Shown piece after piece: positions 11,401 through 22,228 of a stretch of DNA of 64,000 nt. How positions within the stretch are numbered: position 1 is the first letter of the stretch; every line of letters starts with the position of its first letter. The stretch covers positions 12,413,001-12,477,000 of the forward strand of contig OX387202.1 of NCBI GenBank assembly GCA_947561715.1, given 5' to 3'. This DNA is from Ascidia mentula (lineage: Eukaryota > Chordata > Ascidiacea > Phlebobranchia > Ascidiidae). A program made the translations under genes and the position numbers. The notes under the pieces were generated by a model. It did no database searches. It had not been told where the DNA came from and saw nothing but the letters and a program-made list of their open reading frames with translations.

Positions 11401-14400
11401 AGCGTAACGCATAGCATAATGCATGTGGTTTTTCTGACAATCGTTTTTAATTGAAACAAACTCCAGGGGTGACAATGCATACGTTGTCACCCCTGTTTGT
11501 TTGTGAGGGGTGACATGTCACCCCTATATCGACGCCTATGCAACCATTCAACTTCTATGTCAACACAGGCTTGGAAGTCACCGGCGGGACTTACAAAGTT
11601 GAGGATCTGTATGGTGGACACTGGCAAGTCGTGCACTGCGACATTGGACAGCTTATATCGTCTGCCACAGACACTTGCAGCTTACCCATTCCAGGTGGAT
11701 TCATTTGCGCTTGACCAAATAGAAATCGTATGCAGCTATGGAACATTGTCTGGCATTTTAAATTTGCCGTTGATATCTTATTTGTTTTTCTTGCGTGAAT
11801 AGGGGAGAAATTCCCTTGATAAAAGTAACATCGAACTAACTAAATTTTGTGACAGCGTATGGTTCAAGCAAAGCTCCATTTTAACTTGTGATGCACCGAT
11901 ACAGCATTTTTTTTTCAAACAGCAACTTTTGCAGAATATTCGGTTTCGGCCGAATAAACCGAAACTAATTTTGGTATCTATCTCTTATACGCAATATAAT
12001 TAAAGAAAACATGTGCTGTATTGGATCTAATCCTATCATATACAGCCTTTTGTTGGCACTTACAAAATAACCCCGACTGCTGTACCAACTGCTTAAATTT
12101 GATTTTCATCGTTTCGGTGAAAATAAACAAATAAAACGAACACATGGGTGCAGTTTGAACAATGATTCCAATCGTTACATGCGGTAAAAAAGTAAGAATA
12201 ATTATAAAAACCTTAGTTTTGGCCGAATAAATTCGGCAAACCGAACTTTCGGTGCATCCCTAATTTTAACACGAACTCGTATAGCGCACAGTGATGTGCA
12301 TATTTTGAATGTCACTTTGTATATCCTTTCAGTTACTTACATAAAAATGTTTATTGCGAAAACTTACACATAACCGTTTTCCGGCAAACTGTTGCAAAAT
12401 GGTGAATCTTCATAATTTTGAAAAGTAGGAACTTTTTAAACTTGACACGTTCCCACCGTAATCTCTTTGAATGTACATGCCTTGCTTGTGCTTTAGGCAA
12501 TTGAAATCCAAGCATGTTGCGTGAAGCCCATCGACAAGGATTTATTCTGGCCGGTTCAAGCCAACGAATGCGTCCATGATATGATATACGACAAGGTGAC
12601 TCATATTCTACACAGAAAAACCGTTTTTTTGCGTTCTATATATAATTTGTGTATTAGTATTTATAAATTCGCTTTTTTATTCAAAGTTATTAACTCCACT
12701 TATTTTGCACCCAAGTATTTATAAAAATATATATACTGGGCACACCAGACAAGTTTCATGCTTTTCGACTACACTTTATTTATAAATGTAAATAAATTGA
12801 ATAAAAACCACGGTAAAGACTTCGTGCCTTTCACCACTTTATACTCACGTGTTCCTCGTCCCTGAGTTTTGCCCATGCCTGGTATACGACCGTGTTTTGC
12901 GAAACATGAAATTTTCCTGCTAATCTGCTATGATACTAGCACTTTATCAATCATGCTGCTTATTGATACTACTGGTCCAATTCGTTTTTTTTTTATGGAA
13001 AAGGCGTCGGCCTAACAAAGAAAATATGCAAAAAAATTTTTAAAAAAGAGCGATTTTTGATTAAAATACGATTTATAACTTTTCTTTTGTCAACTATGTG
13101 ACAAATGTGTGTTTTAGACTGTGGAGGGCAAAGTGGTCTTGGCCTTGGGACATACAGTGTGGTTGCGGCCGGTTTTGATTCGCTCCAATCTTCCAATCTC
13201 GGCCGTCCGCATCACAGACTGCAACGTTATGGCGGAACTTCTGCGGTCGGGACTCGCTGAGAAAAATCCAGATCACATTAAGAAGTAAGTCAGAGACTTG
13301 ACACAAACAAATCGTGCTGTTGCTGTTGTTATACCGGAAACCGAAGGACGAGGGTTCGAATCCCGAGCCCTGACCAAGTGTTTTTGTACGAAAATTTTTC
13401 TATTACCAAAGTTAAAATTTTAGTGCTATCTTCAGCACAGAAAACTGGGAAAATTATTTTTCTAAACTTGCAAACTTCGCTCATTTCAGACGATAATGTT
13501 GCAAGATTTGGGCTAAATTCATTTATTAATGTGAAACTGTTAGTTTTCTTTAAATGTATGCATTTAAGCGAAAACAATACCTTTTTTCTAAACTTTCTTC
13601 AGCCTACATAAAAAGTGCGAAGTTGTCGTGATGGCGATGCACCTGGACTCCGCTGAAAGCGAAAAAACTAAACCAGAACCGAGCCCAGCTGTACCCACAT
13701 CACACCAAAACAACTCCCCAACGCCACCACTTAAATCCGAAAATCATTCCATGCAAAACGGAGTTGAAAACCAACCTGTGCTTTTGCCTCCAGTTTCAGG
13801 CGAAATTCGTTGCGGCGAAACTTTCCCGCGACCTTCCAGCGCTGAAAATTTACCTTGCAGAGAATTGAGCTCGCGCGCTTCCAGCCAATCGAGCGCCACA
13901 AGAAAAAGCCACATTTTGTATCCCGATACAACAGATAGTGAATCATCGCTTAGTAGCAAAATGTCGTCCAACACAAGGCTGACGTCATTAAAGGAAGTGT
14001 GTGCTTCTTCTTCGAGGCTGTCATGTTTATCGAGCCTTAGTGGTAAATCAACCAATGAGGTTCCAGAAAAAAGCATGACTTCTGATGTTGAGGTTTCTTT
14101 GCTCGATATTCCCATGGAGTCGTGCCCGGAAAAACAACATTCCTTGAGTTCGACCTCGTTAAGCGAAACCAGTTTGCCATCCGCAGTCAAAACAAGCGTG
14201 GATGACTCTACCAAAGATCTTTCCGATGTAGACGATGCAAAAAGCATTAGTACAACAAGCAGCTCAATGGTCGTTGCTTCTTTAAGCAAAAGTTCTACTG
14301 ACGAGTCTGGAGACGTAAAACCGGATTTGTCCGGTTCTATATCCGGATTTTTGTCGCAAGATAAAAAGTCCTCTAAGACTGACACGGTCTCTTCAAATGC

Positions 14401-17170
14401 CTCAACTTGCACCCCAACCTATAATCCCAATAACGAATGCAAAACGGTTGCACCGACGCCACTACGCCACAACGAATGCATTTTGAAGCCTAAGGAACAC
14501 CCGATTCTTGCCAAAGACATGCCCAAAACCGAAAGCCTGCCTTTAATAGACGAGCTCAAAGGCCAAGACCCTGATACCTCAGACGGGTTGCTGCATCCTC
14601 TATGTGTGCGTTTGGCCCACTCTGTTCATGGTGAAGAAAGGTTGCAGGCTTGTCAGGAGCTGTACATGGCGGCGAGAGAAATGCCTTGTGACGTCACAGA
14701 GAGGGATATAAAAACCCTGAAAGCTGTGCTTTATGATGTTCAGGGCCTGGAGGAGCAAGTATTGGTAAGCAACCTTTCGTCCCATGGTAAAAAGCCAAAT
14801 GCCAGTCAGATCTTTATTATTTCGCGTCACCGAAGACGTTGCAAGCCTAAAGATTTCTGTGCTATACAAATGTACAATAATACCAGATACCTTTGTAAGA
14901 TTCTTAGACTCCTAATTTTTGTGATAACCAGGCCTGTCGAGTTACTTGCCTTAAAATGTACCATTTTTGCATTATTATTACCTTGTCAGTAACAACACAG
15001 CACGAAAATTCATTATTCAGATTCTCGGGAGTTTTTTGGCCCTTGCCATCGCCAACGTACCGCTGTCAGACCACATCTCCTTGACAGATCTCATTGCTGC
15101 ACTAGGAAAGGTGGATCAAAACACCAGTGTCGATGGGTTAACCCTGGCACTTGGGAAAATGATGATTCAAAACGCCCTCCAGGTTCATAATTTTTCAGTT
15201 TCAGCGGCCTTAAAGCTTCGTCATATAGCTGGTATTCATGATTATTCAAAGCAGAAGTAATGCCATGCTTACGCACAGCAAGGCAGGATCGCCCCACTGC
15301 GCAGGCCCTTTATATTTGGCGATCACATGATTATTGTGACACGGGGCCTGACGGCACTATTGGTTAAGCTTTGCTTGGTCATAGTGTTTCCACCTTGTTT
15401 TCTCCGTTTTGGTTGCACCTAGTTTGGTGCCCAACGGATGACGGTGATTGTGTAGTCACCACAAAGTGGAAGTCTTTGCTTGGCCGTTTGGTCAGCAAAG
15501 TCGTCTTATAGTCACACCAGCTGCACTGATGAGACCTTTTAGGTCGAAACAGTGGCCATCTGTCTGTAGCTTATACACAATAACTGGTATTGTGTGTACT
15601 TATTGCAATTGCAGGAACTGGTGCAATTGATACGGGACCTTCTCCTGTACTTCAACCGAGAAAAGCTTAAGTCTTCTGCTGTTACTGTGGCCCTTGAACT
15701 TGTCGACTATGCTTTGGCCGAGGTTCCATCGCTGCTTAAGGAGATTGAGGATGTTGACTTGGCCAACTTGTTGATGAAGTAAGTGCCTCGTAACATGTTT
15801 CCACAAGGGCCCCTTTTGACCCTCTGAAAAACAGAATATCAATTAGCAACATAAGAAAAAAAACACAACATTACGATAACAGTCCATCCCTGCATTTTTT
15901 TCTACGGAAGCCCAAGCTAATATACGCAGAAAAAATTAACGATTTTACCAGGTTGAAACCTTGCAAAGAGCACGAGCATTTGAAGCGTTCAATTTTCGTG
16001 AAGATTGTCAGTCACAAAGCCGAACAAGCGATGAAAGTTAGTGATGGTAAGCGGACTCGTACCTTCCAAATAATTTACCTTTAAACTGTATAATCATGGG
16101 AGACCATATTGAATTTTGAAGTTTTTCGGCCTCGAAAGTATAGTACAAAAATTTTGGGAAACACTGCTGTAGTCAAACGCACTAACGACGAAAACATCTG
16201 TGAAAAAAATTTAACTAAATCGCCGCCAGTTTCGACAAGTTGATGCAACAAAACGACAAATTTGTATATGTATAATAGGTTTTAAACATACGACAGCATT
16301 TTACAAAAAGCCCTGAACTGTAAAACAGTTTCATTTTTCCGTCGCTAAACCTTATTCTTCGACATTCACAGCAGAAGTGGTCTCTGAGGTGAAGGTTGAA
16401 GTTAAAGAACAGCCCAAGAAAACGACCACCAAGCGAATGGTAACGTGCTTGTAATTTAAAATAGGGTTGGCTTAAAGACATTTCTGTTTTACAGGACTGT
16501 CTGAATTACGATCGTTTCAACGACATCGACACCGATACGGAAAGTGCCGCTAGTAGACCCTACACCCCTGTGCCTATAAGATTCGGTGAGTTTGCTTTAT
16601 GGTTAGTTGCTATGACATTTAACAGTTAGGCGTAATTGTAATTACTTCATGGCCTTAATATACGGGCACAATTCAGCCACTTTTAGCTTTATCCTTCCAT
16701 GTAAACCAGATTGGCTTTTGGTTTATTGTTTTATGTTTCTAGTAAAATGGTTTTAGCTTCAAATGTTAATAATTAAACCACTGGCGTAACACAAACGAAT
16801 AGTGGCCGAAATATCATCGTTTGATAAAAAAGAGTTGTGACTGAAAAGCGCTTTACAAGGAAATAGCAAAGGAAATATTCACAAATCTTTGTGATCGCGT
16901 TTAAGTTTTGTAAAATGTACAGTTGGTATTATTTTTGCTTTCTTATTATTTGAACAACGACAGACCAAAACAAACGCACCTATGTCGCATGCCTCAAGTG
17001 TCATGTAAAATTGTACGAAAATGGGTCCAGGGTTCCCCCAAAGGTTTCCGTTCGCCAACTTCGAGCGCACTCTTTACCTCAACGTATATGTTGCTCACAC
17101 AGAAATGGATATCGACACAGCTACAGTGGACACCGACACGGACAACGAGAATGATTTGTTCGGTATCTGA
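2494..17170 (+). CDS. TDRD12: TDRD12-like Tudor/helicase/CCCH protein, about 31 exons
   Basis: Tudor-domain protein of the piRNA pathway; family members act in germ granules in piRNA biogenesis. Exons followed by splice phase: 2494(approx)-2688, 2971-3104, 3174-3293, 3466-3527 (or 3531), 3741-3876, 3954-4057, 4136-4202, 4644-5338, 5515-5577, 5755-5923, 6195-6446, 6767-6963, 7242-7377, 7711-7824, 8198-8372, 8647-8774, 8831-8934, 9247-9367, 9797-9940, 10395-10543, 10686-10806, 11569-11694, 12497-12595, 13118-13284, 13603-14764, 15021-15182, 15615-15778, 15952-16046, 16372-16439, 16495-16585 and 17103-17170 (TGA). The first Tudor domain shows NPFCFWGIKDG and RCFLVDLLEVQ. The total is about 1,860 residues against about 1,180 in human TDRD12; the excess is a disordered insert and a C-terminal extension. 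The true initiator is unresolved: no in-frame ATG precedes the Tudor exon, which has a stop just upstream, so a first exon (or a trans-spliced leader) is missing. Paralogs such as TDRD9 are less likely because the CCCH finger and domain order match TDRD12. Confidence 0.85.
5755..9367 (+). other. Helicase core of the TDRD12-like protein
   Basis: Exons 5755-9367 encode the two RecA-like lobes. Visible motifs are a Q-motif-like GPTQVQAHAWP followed by a complete Walker A, APSGGGKT (exon 6195-6446). Next come a motif Ia/Ib region with GGPAVESKRAVEL and RILVVSPHTLIR (exon 6767-6963), and the motif II position YLVLDSMHVL (exon 7242-7377), where DEAD is replaced by DSMH. Lobe 2 includes FGIQWTKGIKSFM (7711-7824), VHHTVHIWSR (8198-8372), APVLIVTDDALQFLP (8647-8774) and ISIHFELAKDKFVFGLR (8831-8934), matching the equivalent stretches of human TDRD12. 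Ligand binding looks possible from Walker A. Hydrolysis is doubtful because the DEAD glutamate is missing. Confidence 0.8.
9985..10215 (+). repeat. SINE-like repeat fragment in a TDRD12 intron
   Basis: The segment with AAGTCTTTGCTTGGC, ATAGTCACACCAGCTGCA, TAGGTCGAAACAGTGGCC and ATCTGT recurs in the same order at 15460-15590. Two diverged copies of one family lie in the same orientation in one gene. There is no coding capacity. Confidence 0.65.
11152..11180. repeat. TA microsatellite
   Basis: A run of TA dinucleotides with one interruption (ACATATATAT), directly before the target duplication of the MITE at 11191-11540. Confidence 0.85.
11191..11540. mobile_element. MITE with CRTAGGCGTCGAT termini and 8-bp target duplication
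   Basis: The element starts CGTAGGCGTCGAT and ends ATCGACGCCTATG, an inverted pair matching at 12 of 13 positions. It is flanked by CAACCATT at 11183-11190 and 11541-11548. The sequence is about 350 bp and non-coding, with an internal GGGTGAC/GTCACCC inverted motif. An 8-bp duplication is typical of hAT-superfamily transposition. It ends just 28 bases before the TDRD12 exon that starts at 11569. Confidence 0.8.
11886..12262. mobile_element. hAT-type MITE, GATGCACCGAAA family
   Basis: The termini are TTGTGATGCACCGA and TTCGGTGCATCCCTA. Exact 8-bp target duplications ATTTTAAC lie at 11878-11885 and 12263-12270. The interior carries repeated TTCGGCCGAATAA palindromes. The same family occurs at 49038-49455 and in fragments elsewhere. 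No coding region. It lies within the TDRD12 intron between 11694 and 12497. Confidence 0.85.
13331..13376 (+). other. tRNA-like 3' fragment (box B and CCA)
   Basis: The sequence GAGGGTTCGAATCCCGA contains a perfect box-B/T-loop consensus and is followed by GCCCTGACCA, which looks like an acceptor strand with CCA. No matching 5' half or anticodon arm is visible upstream, so this is a tRNA-derived fragment or SINE remnant, not a tRNA gene. Confidence 0.3.
13603..17170 (+). other. Ser/Thr-rich linker and helical C-terminal extension of the TDRD12-like protein
   Basis: Exon 13603-14764 begins with NLHKKCEVVVMAMHLD. It then runs for about 290 residues of Ser/Thr-rich, low-complexity, probably disordered sequence before LLHPLCVRLAHSVHGEERLQ. 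Exons 15021-15182, 15615-15778 and 15952-16046 continue as leucine-rich amphipathic helices (ILGSFLALAIANVPL, LVQLIRDLLLYFNREKL, VALELVDYALAEVPSLL) resembling HEAT/ARM repeats. The last three exons are short and acidic, with IDTDTES and DIDTATVDTDTDNEN. All junctions keep phase and no alternative start is needed, so I read this as part of the TDRD12-like gene. A separate downstream gene starting at the ATG at 13631 is the alternative. HEAT/ARM is my judgement from composition only. Confidence 0.65.
15275..15590 (+). repeat. SINE-like repeat in a TDRD12 intron
   Basis: It begins near GGCAGGATCGCCCCACTG, followed by GGCGATCAC; the same start motif recurs at 49925-49975 and, degenerate, near 61077. 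It ends with the block shared with 9985-10215 (CAAAGT, ATAGTCACACCAGCTGCA, GGTCGAAACAGTGGCC). It is a dispersed, non-coding family. No target duplication was found. Confidence 0.6.
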
Positions 17171-20113
17171 GTTCAAACCTTGGAAATGCAAAATATGCCC
17201 ACATTAAGTTTACAAGCAGATGTTTGTTTCCGTTTTATTGCGAAATATGTTTAATCCAGTGGTTGTGTAAAACAGAGCTTCCCAAATTTTCGCTTTTCTG
17301 ACTGGAGAAAAATTGAGACCCGTAATGTTCGACCGTGAAATTTAGATATTTTGTTGCAACAGTTAATTGTAGTAATACGACTGAAAATCAACCCGGAGGG
17401 ACTTACTTTATGAAAAAGTACAACCAAATGTTCTTGTTTTTAAAGCATAGCAGGTCGCGACCCTTAGTTTAGAAAGCCCTGTTTTTGTCGCTCTTCGTTC
17501 CAAAGTTCCAATTTTCTGTTCCAGTTTGTTGACTGGTGAAAATCCAATGTCAGCTTGTGTTTCCTTAAGCAAGAAACGTCGTCTCCGATCGCTCCATTGC
17601 GGAGAATCGGCGGTGAATCAAAATCAAAAAATATTAACACTTCACGGTTATTAAATTGGCATCTAGCGTTCTTACAATAATATTTGAAAACTTAATGTCA
17701 AACCCATACCAAGTCAAACAAAATTAAATTGGCGTTCCTATGTTATCGGACAGCTTATTTATTTAACATCACTATTAAATGCCTGTTGTGTGCGCATATT
17801 AGCTACGTAGAAAAACCGCACAGATGCGGATGCTCTGTTCCGGTTAGTGGAATAAATGTTTTCAAACACCTGAAAAATAATCATTTATCACCAAAGGTAA
17901 TCGGTGCTTTTCTTGGTATTGAATTGCATCGTGATTTTGTTCCCGATTCGGTTTCCTTTTCACTGCTATTATGTTGCCTCAGACGACTCGTTTTCATTTC
18001 GTTCTTTTCATTATGCATGAAATAAAAGTTCAAACTGAAATCTTAGGAGCAAAAAAATCTTTTGACTTCACGAAATCAAAACCTGATCAGGAACACTTCT
18101 TTGACGTGACACAAGTAAAACTTCAATGTCAATTTCAAATATTACTATAACAACGTTTGTGTCAACGCTACTATTTTTAGAATACATGTTTCGCTTTATT
18201 AGGTATCATTAGTTCCATACAAACAAAATAAACAGACAAGACATAGTTAAACGATAAAACTGGCCGAACGGCACAAACCGCTGATGCTAACATACTGGAC
18301 ACCGGACGGCACTCTGATCAGCTGTAACGTCTGACCTACTTTTAAGTACATCATCCAAGGCATCCATTGCTTATTCAGGTTAAACAACGATAAAAAGATG
18401 AAAATAAAGCAAAGAAATAAAATGTGCTGGGCTCGTATAACCGACGGTAAAATTAATCTTTGAATGTTGATTTTTGTGCCATTTGTCCTCGTGTGTGTCG
18501 AATTGGTCCATGGGCGGTTGTTGTAAAAACACCACACGGTAGCATTCCGCTAGCTTTGGTCTTTCGCTGAATTGTTGATGGTGGTGTACTTCGTAATGGC
18601 GGAGTAATGCACTTTTGTCACCCGTGGCACTGGTGTTAAAAGTTCTCCAAATTTTTTAATGTTGGTTCTATGTAGTGAAAAACTTATTTTCAGTCTGTCC
18701 CTCATATTTATCATGACATATTCTGCAAATTGCCACATATATGCCATAATTGGTGCAGTTTATTTGCTCGTGGAAGCTCACAAACGAGACAGAGTGCCGA
18801 CATGGCAAACCTAATGTGATGGATAAAAATTTGAGAAAATGCAAAATGAAGGCTAAGTTGTTGAAAAAAAAATTTAATTTCCATACTTTCTTGGTACCTT
18901 GCACCATGCTTGAGTTTTAACGAGTGTTGAAAATGCTTGGATTTTTAATGTTATGGTTGAATGGGTTGATGGCACCACATGTTGTGATGGTGACCAATCA
19001 TGCGTTGCAGAGTAATGCCGCATCTCTCGTTTTGCAAATCCAAGCTGTAATTTGCATTCAATTCTGTTCTCTATTCGGTTCTTTTCACTGCTATTATGTT
19101 GCCACAGACGATTTATCTTTATTTCGTTCTCTTTGTTATGAATCAAATAAAAGTTTGAAGTTAAATCTTAGCAAGCGATGGATAAAAATTTGAAATAACG
19201 CCGAAGTCACACCTAGGTTGAGTTTCCTTTTTAGCCAATATAATTCCATACGTGCTTAGTTAGTTGCACATACATCAATTAGCGGTAAAAAAACGTATCG
19301 CAAAAACGTTAAATTCCAACACTTAAATTTTGCTTCGTACGCGATTGTGCATCACACTTAAAACCTGCTGTTTTAAACTCGTTGACCCAATATTTGTTTC
19401 GTAATACATCGCCATCGTTTCAGTAACTTGCGCAACATATACGCTTAACAAAATACGAGAATTGAAAGATAGTCGTTCACATTGCCAAGAAAAGTTAACA
19501 ACGTTGTTTGCATCAGCGCTTGTTGCGTGTACGAATTATTACATAAAGAACGATGCGGCGCCTCATAATCTGCTTCGTGTTGCATCGCAATAATCTCAAA
19601 ACCGGGTCGCAACAACTCCAAAAACGGTTCGCGAATTGCGAACTGCTAATTCGAACCCTGTACATGTTGCTGAAACGTGCTTAAAAGACGTATTTTTAAT
19701 GTTACGGTTAATGTCACGTTCATGTTGTGGTGGTGATGAGTCAACACTGTTGACCAATCACACTTGGCAGAGTAATGCCGCATGTTTCGTTTTGCAGATC
19801 CAAACAGTAATTTGATTTTGGAATGGTTGTTTCACGAACCAAGTGATGGTAGCGGACGAAACTTTAAATAACATCAACATTGGTAGTCCGATTTCAAATG
19901 TATTTTGGAGCTTGCAGAGATCAGCATGGGTCTTTTCAAAAAATATTTTATTAAATGGCGTTTTTTATACATATCACCTGGGGTTGGGAAGCCCTGCTAT
20001 TATGCAGTGATTTGCATACATTGAAACAGAAATAAACGTTTGAGTCAGGAAGCACAAATAAATATATTTTTGCTTTAGGATAGGCTACACTTTTTTTTAA
20101 AAAAAGACAAATT
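17171..20113. other. Intergenic region without recognisable gene; local duplicated segments
   Basis: No supported gene. Two pairs of diverged repeats are visible. 17957-18050 resembles 19087-19185 (both contain CACTGCTATTATGTTGCC and AAATAAAAGTT). 18930-19060 resembles 19690-19815 (both contain CAGAGTAATGCCGCAT and TTTTAATGTTA). A stretch at 17780-17890 can encode CLLC followed about 33 residues later by HLKNNH, a BED-finger-like pattern that may be a transposase remnant. It has no start or splice support. Confidence 0.45.
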
Positions 20114-22228
20114 ATGTCAAAATTTCAGGACCAATGTGTTTCTGTGTATGAAAGTCTTGCCAAGATCCCTTCCTTGGTTGGTTTCACTGCTATTAAATCT
20201 AAAAATGACCGCTCCATATTGCATTGGGAAGCCATTTGGAGCCAAAGAGACTTGGAGAGAAATGTCAAGTTCAACTACAAAGCAACAGGAACGATTGATA
20301 AAACTACTATGAGAGTAGAGGAAAATCCTGGTTGTTCAGAAATGAGTGGTGAAAAATTAGTAAGGGTGTCGAATAATGAAAAACAGCGTGCTATTATAAG
20401 GGATGTTAAAGTTAAGGATGTGGACACACAATTCTTGGAGATTTGGGAAGGATCCAGTAGAGTTTCATCCACTAATCTGACTGGTGAGGAGAAACATGGC
20501 CCCGTTTACAGCAACGCTTCCTTCTGCTGCCTCGAGTGGTCACACAAGGATGAAAAATTGCTCTATGTGGCGGAAAGGAAAAAGCCCAAGACCCGATCCT
20601 ATTTCAAGAAGTCTGGAAGTGATGACAAAGATGTGAAGAAAGGTGATGAATATGTATACAATGAAGAGTGGGGAGAGCAATTGGTCGGATGCTCGCATCC
20701 AATAGTTGTCATGTTTGATATGAAAACACAAGCCATCACACCGTTAGAAAATTGCTTGCCGGATGACTTCTGTGCTGGTGAAGCCATCTGGTGCAAAAAT
20801 GATGAATCATTTATTGTTTTGGGTTGGAAAGTTGAGCCTTGGAAACTTGGTTTGATATACTGTATGAACAGGCCCAGTGCTTTATATGAATACAACTTTA
20901 AAAGCAAGCAATTCACTGCCCTAACAAATTCAGATTTTTGTGTGTTTTCACCAAGGTTGGCTCCTGATGGATCTTCAGTAATTTACTTGCAAAATCACAG
21001 CTTTGGTCCTCATCAGCAATGTGCCAAATTGATGGCGTTGGATATGACAACTAGGACAAAGAAAGTGCTTGTCGATACTGTGAAAGAAGCAAATAGACCT
21101 GATGACTTCCACGGCCTGTATATGTTTAGTTTGCCGCAGTCAGCTTGGCTTGGAGACAAAATTGTTCTTAGCACCATACACCGAAGCAATACTGCACTAA
21201 TTACTGTAGATTCAAAGAGTGGAGAAGTTGATATCCTAGAATCTACTGAAAGTTGGCAAGTACTTTCTGTCTACGATGGCATAATTTTCGCAAACCATTC
21301 TTCACCTAATTCTACTGACATCATACGGTTTGGTACAGTATCTGATAGCAGGGTAAATTGGGTAAAAATCAATGGCCCCTCTGTGATCATGCGCGACATT
21401 CAATGGGAAATATCCAAGTACAAGCCTTGCTTGGTAAACCAAGAGTATCCCAATCTTGATTACGAGTCCATTTTGCTAACACCTTTATCAGGTGAAGTAA
21501 AAGGCCTTATTGTTAACCCCCATAGCGGACCTCATAGATGCCACACTGCTTCTTTCGATTTGTTTAGTTGTGGGTTTTGCAAACTTGGTTACGCTGTTCT
21601 CAGAGTCAACTTTCGTGGTTCACTTGGATTTGGACAAAACAATGTTTACTCTTTGCCAAAAAATATTGGAACGCAGGATGTTAGTGATGTACAGCAGTCC
21701 GTAAAATCCACCATTGATCATCTAAAAAAACATGGCGTAGATGTGTTTATCCATGGTAGCTCTCACGGAGGGTCCATGACATTGCAAATGTTGGGACAAT
21801 TTCCTGATTTCTATGCTGCTGGCGTCACATCTAACCCAACAGTCAACGTTGTATCTATGGTTGGGGTCACTGATATACCTGATTGGTGTTTCTGTGAAAC
21901 AGGCGAAACTTTCTCATTTTTGTCAGAACCCTCCAAGTATGATTACAACAAAATGATGGATATCTCTGCAGTGAAACACATTTCTAAGATAAAGGCACCT
22001 TTGTTGATGTTGGTTGGGGGTGCAGACATTAGAGTACTACCGTCTCAGTCCACTGAATGCTACCGGTATAGGAAAGCTGCGGGGGGTGTGGTCAAAATGC
22101 TTGTTTATCCTAACAATGATCACCCCATCACTGAAGTACTTGCAGAAGCCGATTGCTTTGTCAATATGGTTCTGTGGTTCCATAACAAGGGTGAAATAAA
22201 ACAACCTTTCGATGAAAATCTGACATGA
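20114..22228 (+). CDS. APEH: Acyl-peptide hydrolase (APEH-like, S9C family), intronless copy A
   Basis: A 704-residue serine peptidase that removes N-acylated residues from blocked peptides in the cytosol. An N-terminal seven-bladed propeller region is followed by an alpha/beta-hydrolase domain. The catalytic triad is visible: Ser550 in GSSHGGS, Asp638 in GGADIRVLPSQS, His670 in NNDHPI. The oxyanion-loop motif reads NPHSGPH, where copy B and the human enzyme have HGGPH. The length is close to the 732 residues of human APEH. The reading frame is a single exon, whereas vertebrate APEH has many introns, which suggests a retrogene origin. The ATG at 20114 is the first in frame. Residues 108-258 are about 91% identical to copy B by hand count and the neighbouring regions much less. 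Copy B lies convergently downstream. Confidence 0.88.
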   Translation: MSKFQDQCVSVYESLAKIPSLVGFTAIKSKNDRSILHWEAIWSQRDLERNVKFNYKATGTIDKTTMRVEENPGCSEMSGEKLVRVSNNEKQRAIIRDVKVKDVDTQFLEIWEGSSRVSSTNLTGEEKHGPVYSNASFCCLEWSHKDEKLLYVAERKKPKTRSYFKKSGSDDKDVKKGDEYVYNEEWGEQLVGCSHPIVVMFDMKTQAITPLENCLPDDFCAGEAIWCKNDESFIVLGWKVEPWKLGLIYCMNRPSALYEYNFKSKQFTALTNSDFCVFSPRLAPDGSSVIYLQNHSFGPHQQCAKLMALDMTTRTKKVLVDTVKEANRPDDFHGLYMFSLPQSAWLGDKIVLSTIHRSNTALITVDSKSGEVDILESTESWQVLSVYDGIIFANHSSPNSTDIIRFGTVSDSRVNWVKINGPSVIMRDIQWEISKYKPCLVNQEYPNLDYESILLTPLSGEVKGLIVNPHSGPHRCHTASFDLFSCGFCKLGYAVLRVNFRGSLGFGQNNVYSLPKNIGTQDVSDVQQSVKSTIDHLKKHGVDVFIHGSSHGGSMTLQMLGQFPDFYAAGVTSNPTVNVVSMVGVTDIPDWCFCETGETFSFLSEPSKYDYNKMMDISAVKHISKIKAPLLMLVGGADIRVLPSQSTECYRYRKAAGGVVKMLVYPNNDHPITEVLAEADCFVNMVLWFHNKGEIKQPFDENLT

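Larger units (their letters stand above)
9797..13284 (+). other. CCCH zinc finger and second Tudor domain of the TDRD12-like protein
   Basis: Exon 9797-9940 encodes a C-x8-C-x5-C-x3-H zinc finger (LCPFLKAYGNC, then CVHRH), as in human TDRD12 (LCPYLKAFGFC). Exons 10395-10543, 10686-10806, 11569-11694, 12497-12595 and 13118-13284 form the extended second Tudor domain: VNATLFYGHVIK, LPKFGQVFAF, LRICMVDTGKSC, AIEIQACCVKPIDKD and VVLALGHTVWLRPV. The phases (2, 0, 0, 0, 2) join without a break. The match to the vertebrate protein continues up to NPDHIKK just before the Ser-rich exon. Confidence 0.82.

Noticed and set aside
13744..14412. Long minus-strand open frame
   Set aside because: It is the antisense shadow of the Ser/Thr-rich TDRD12 exon, with no homology or splice logic of its own.
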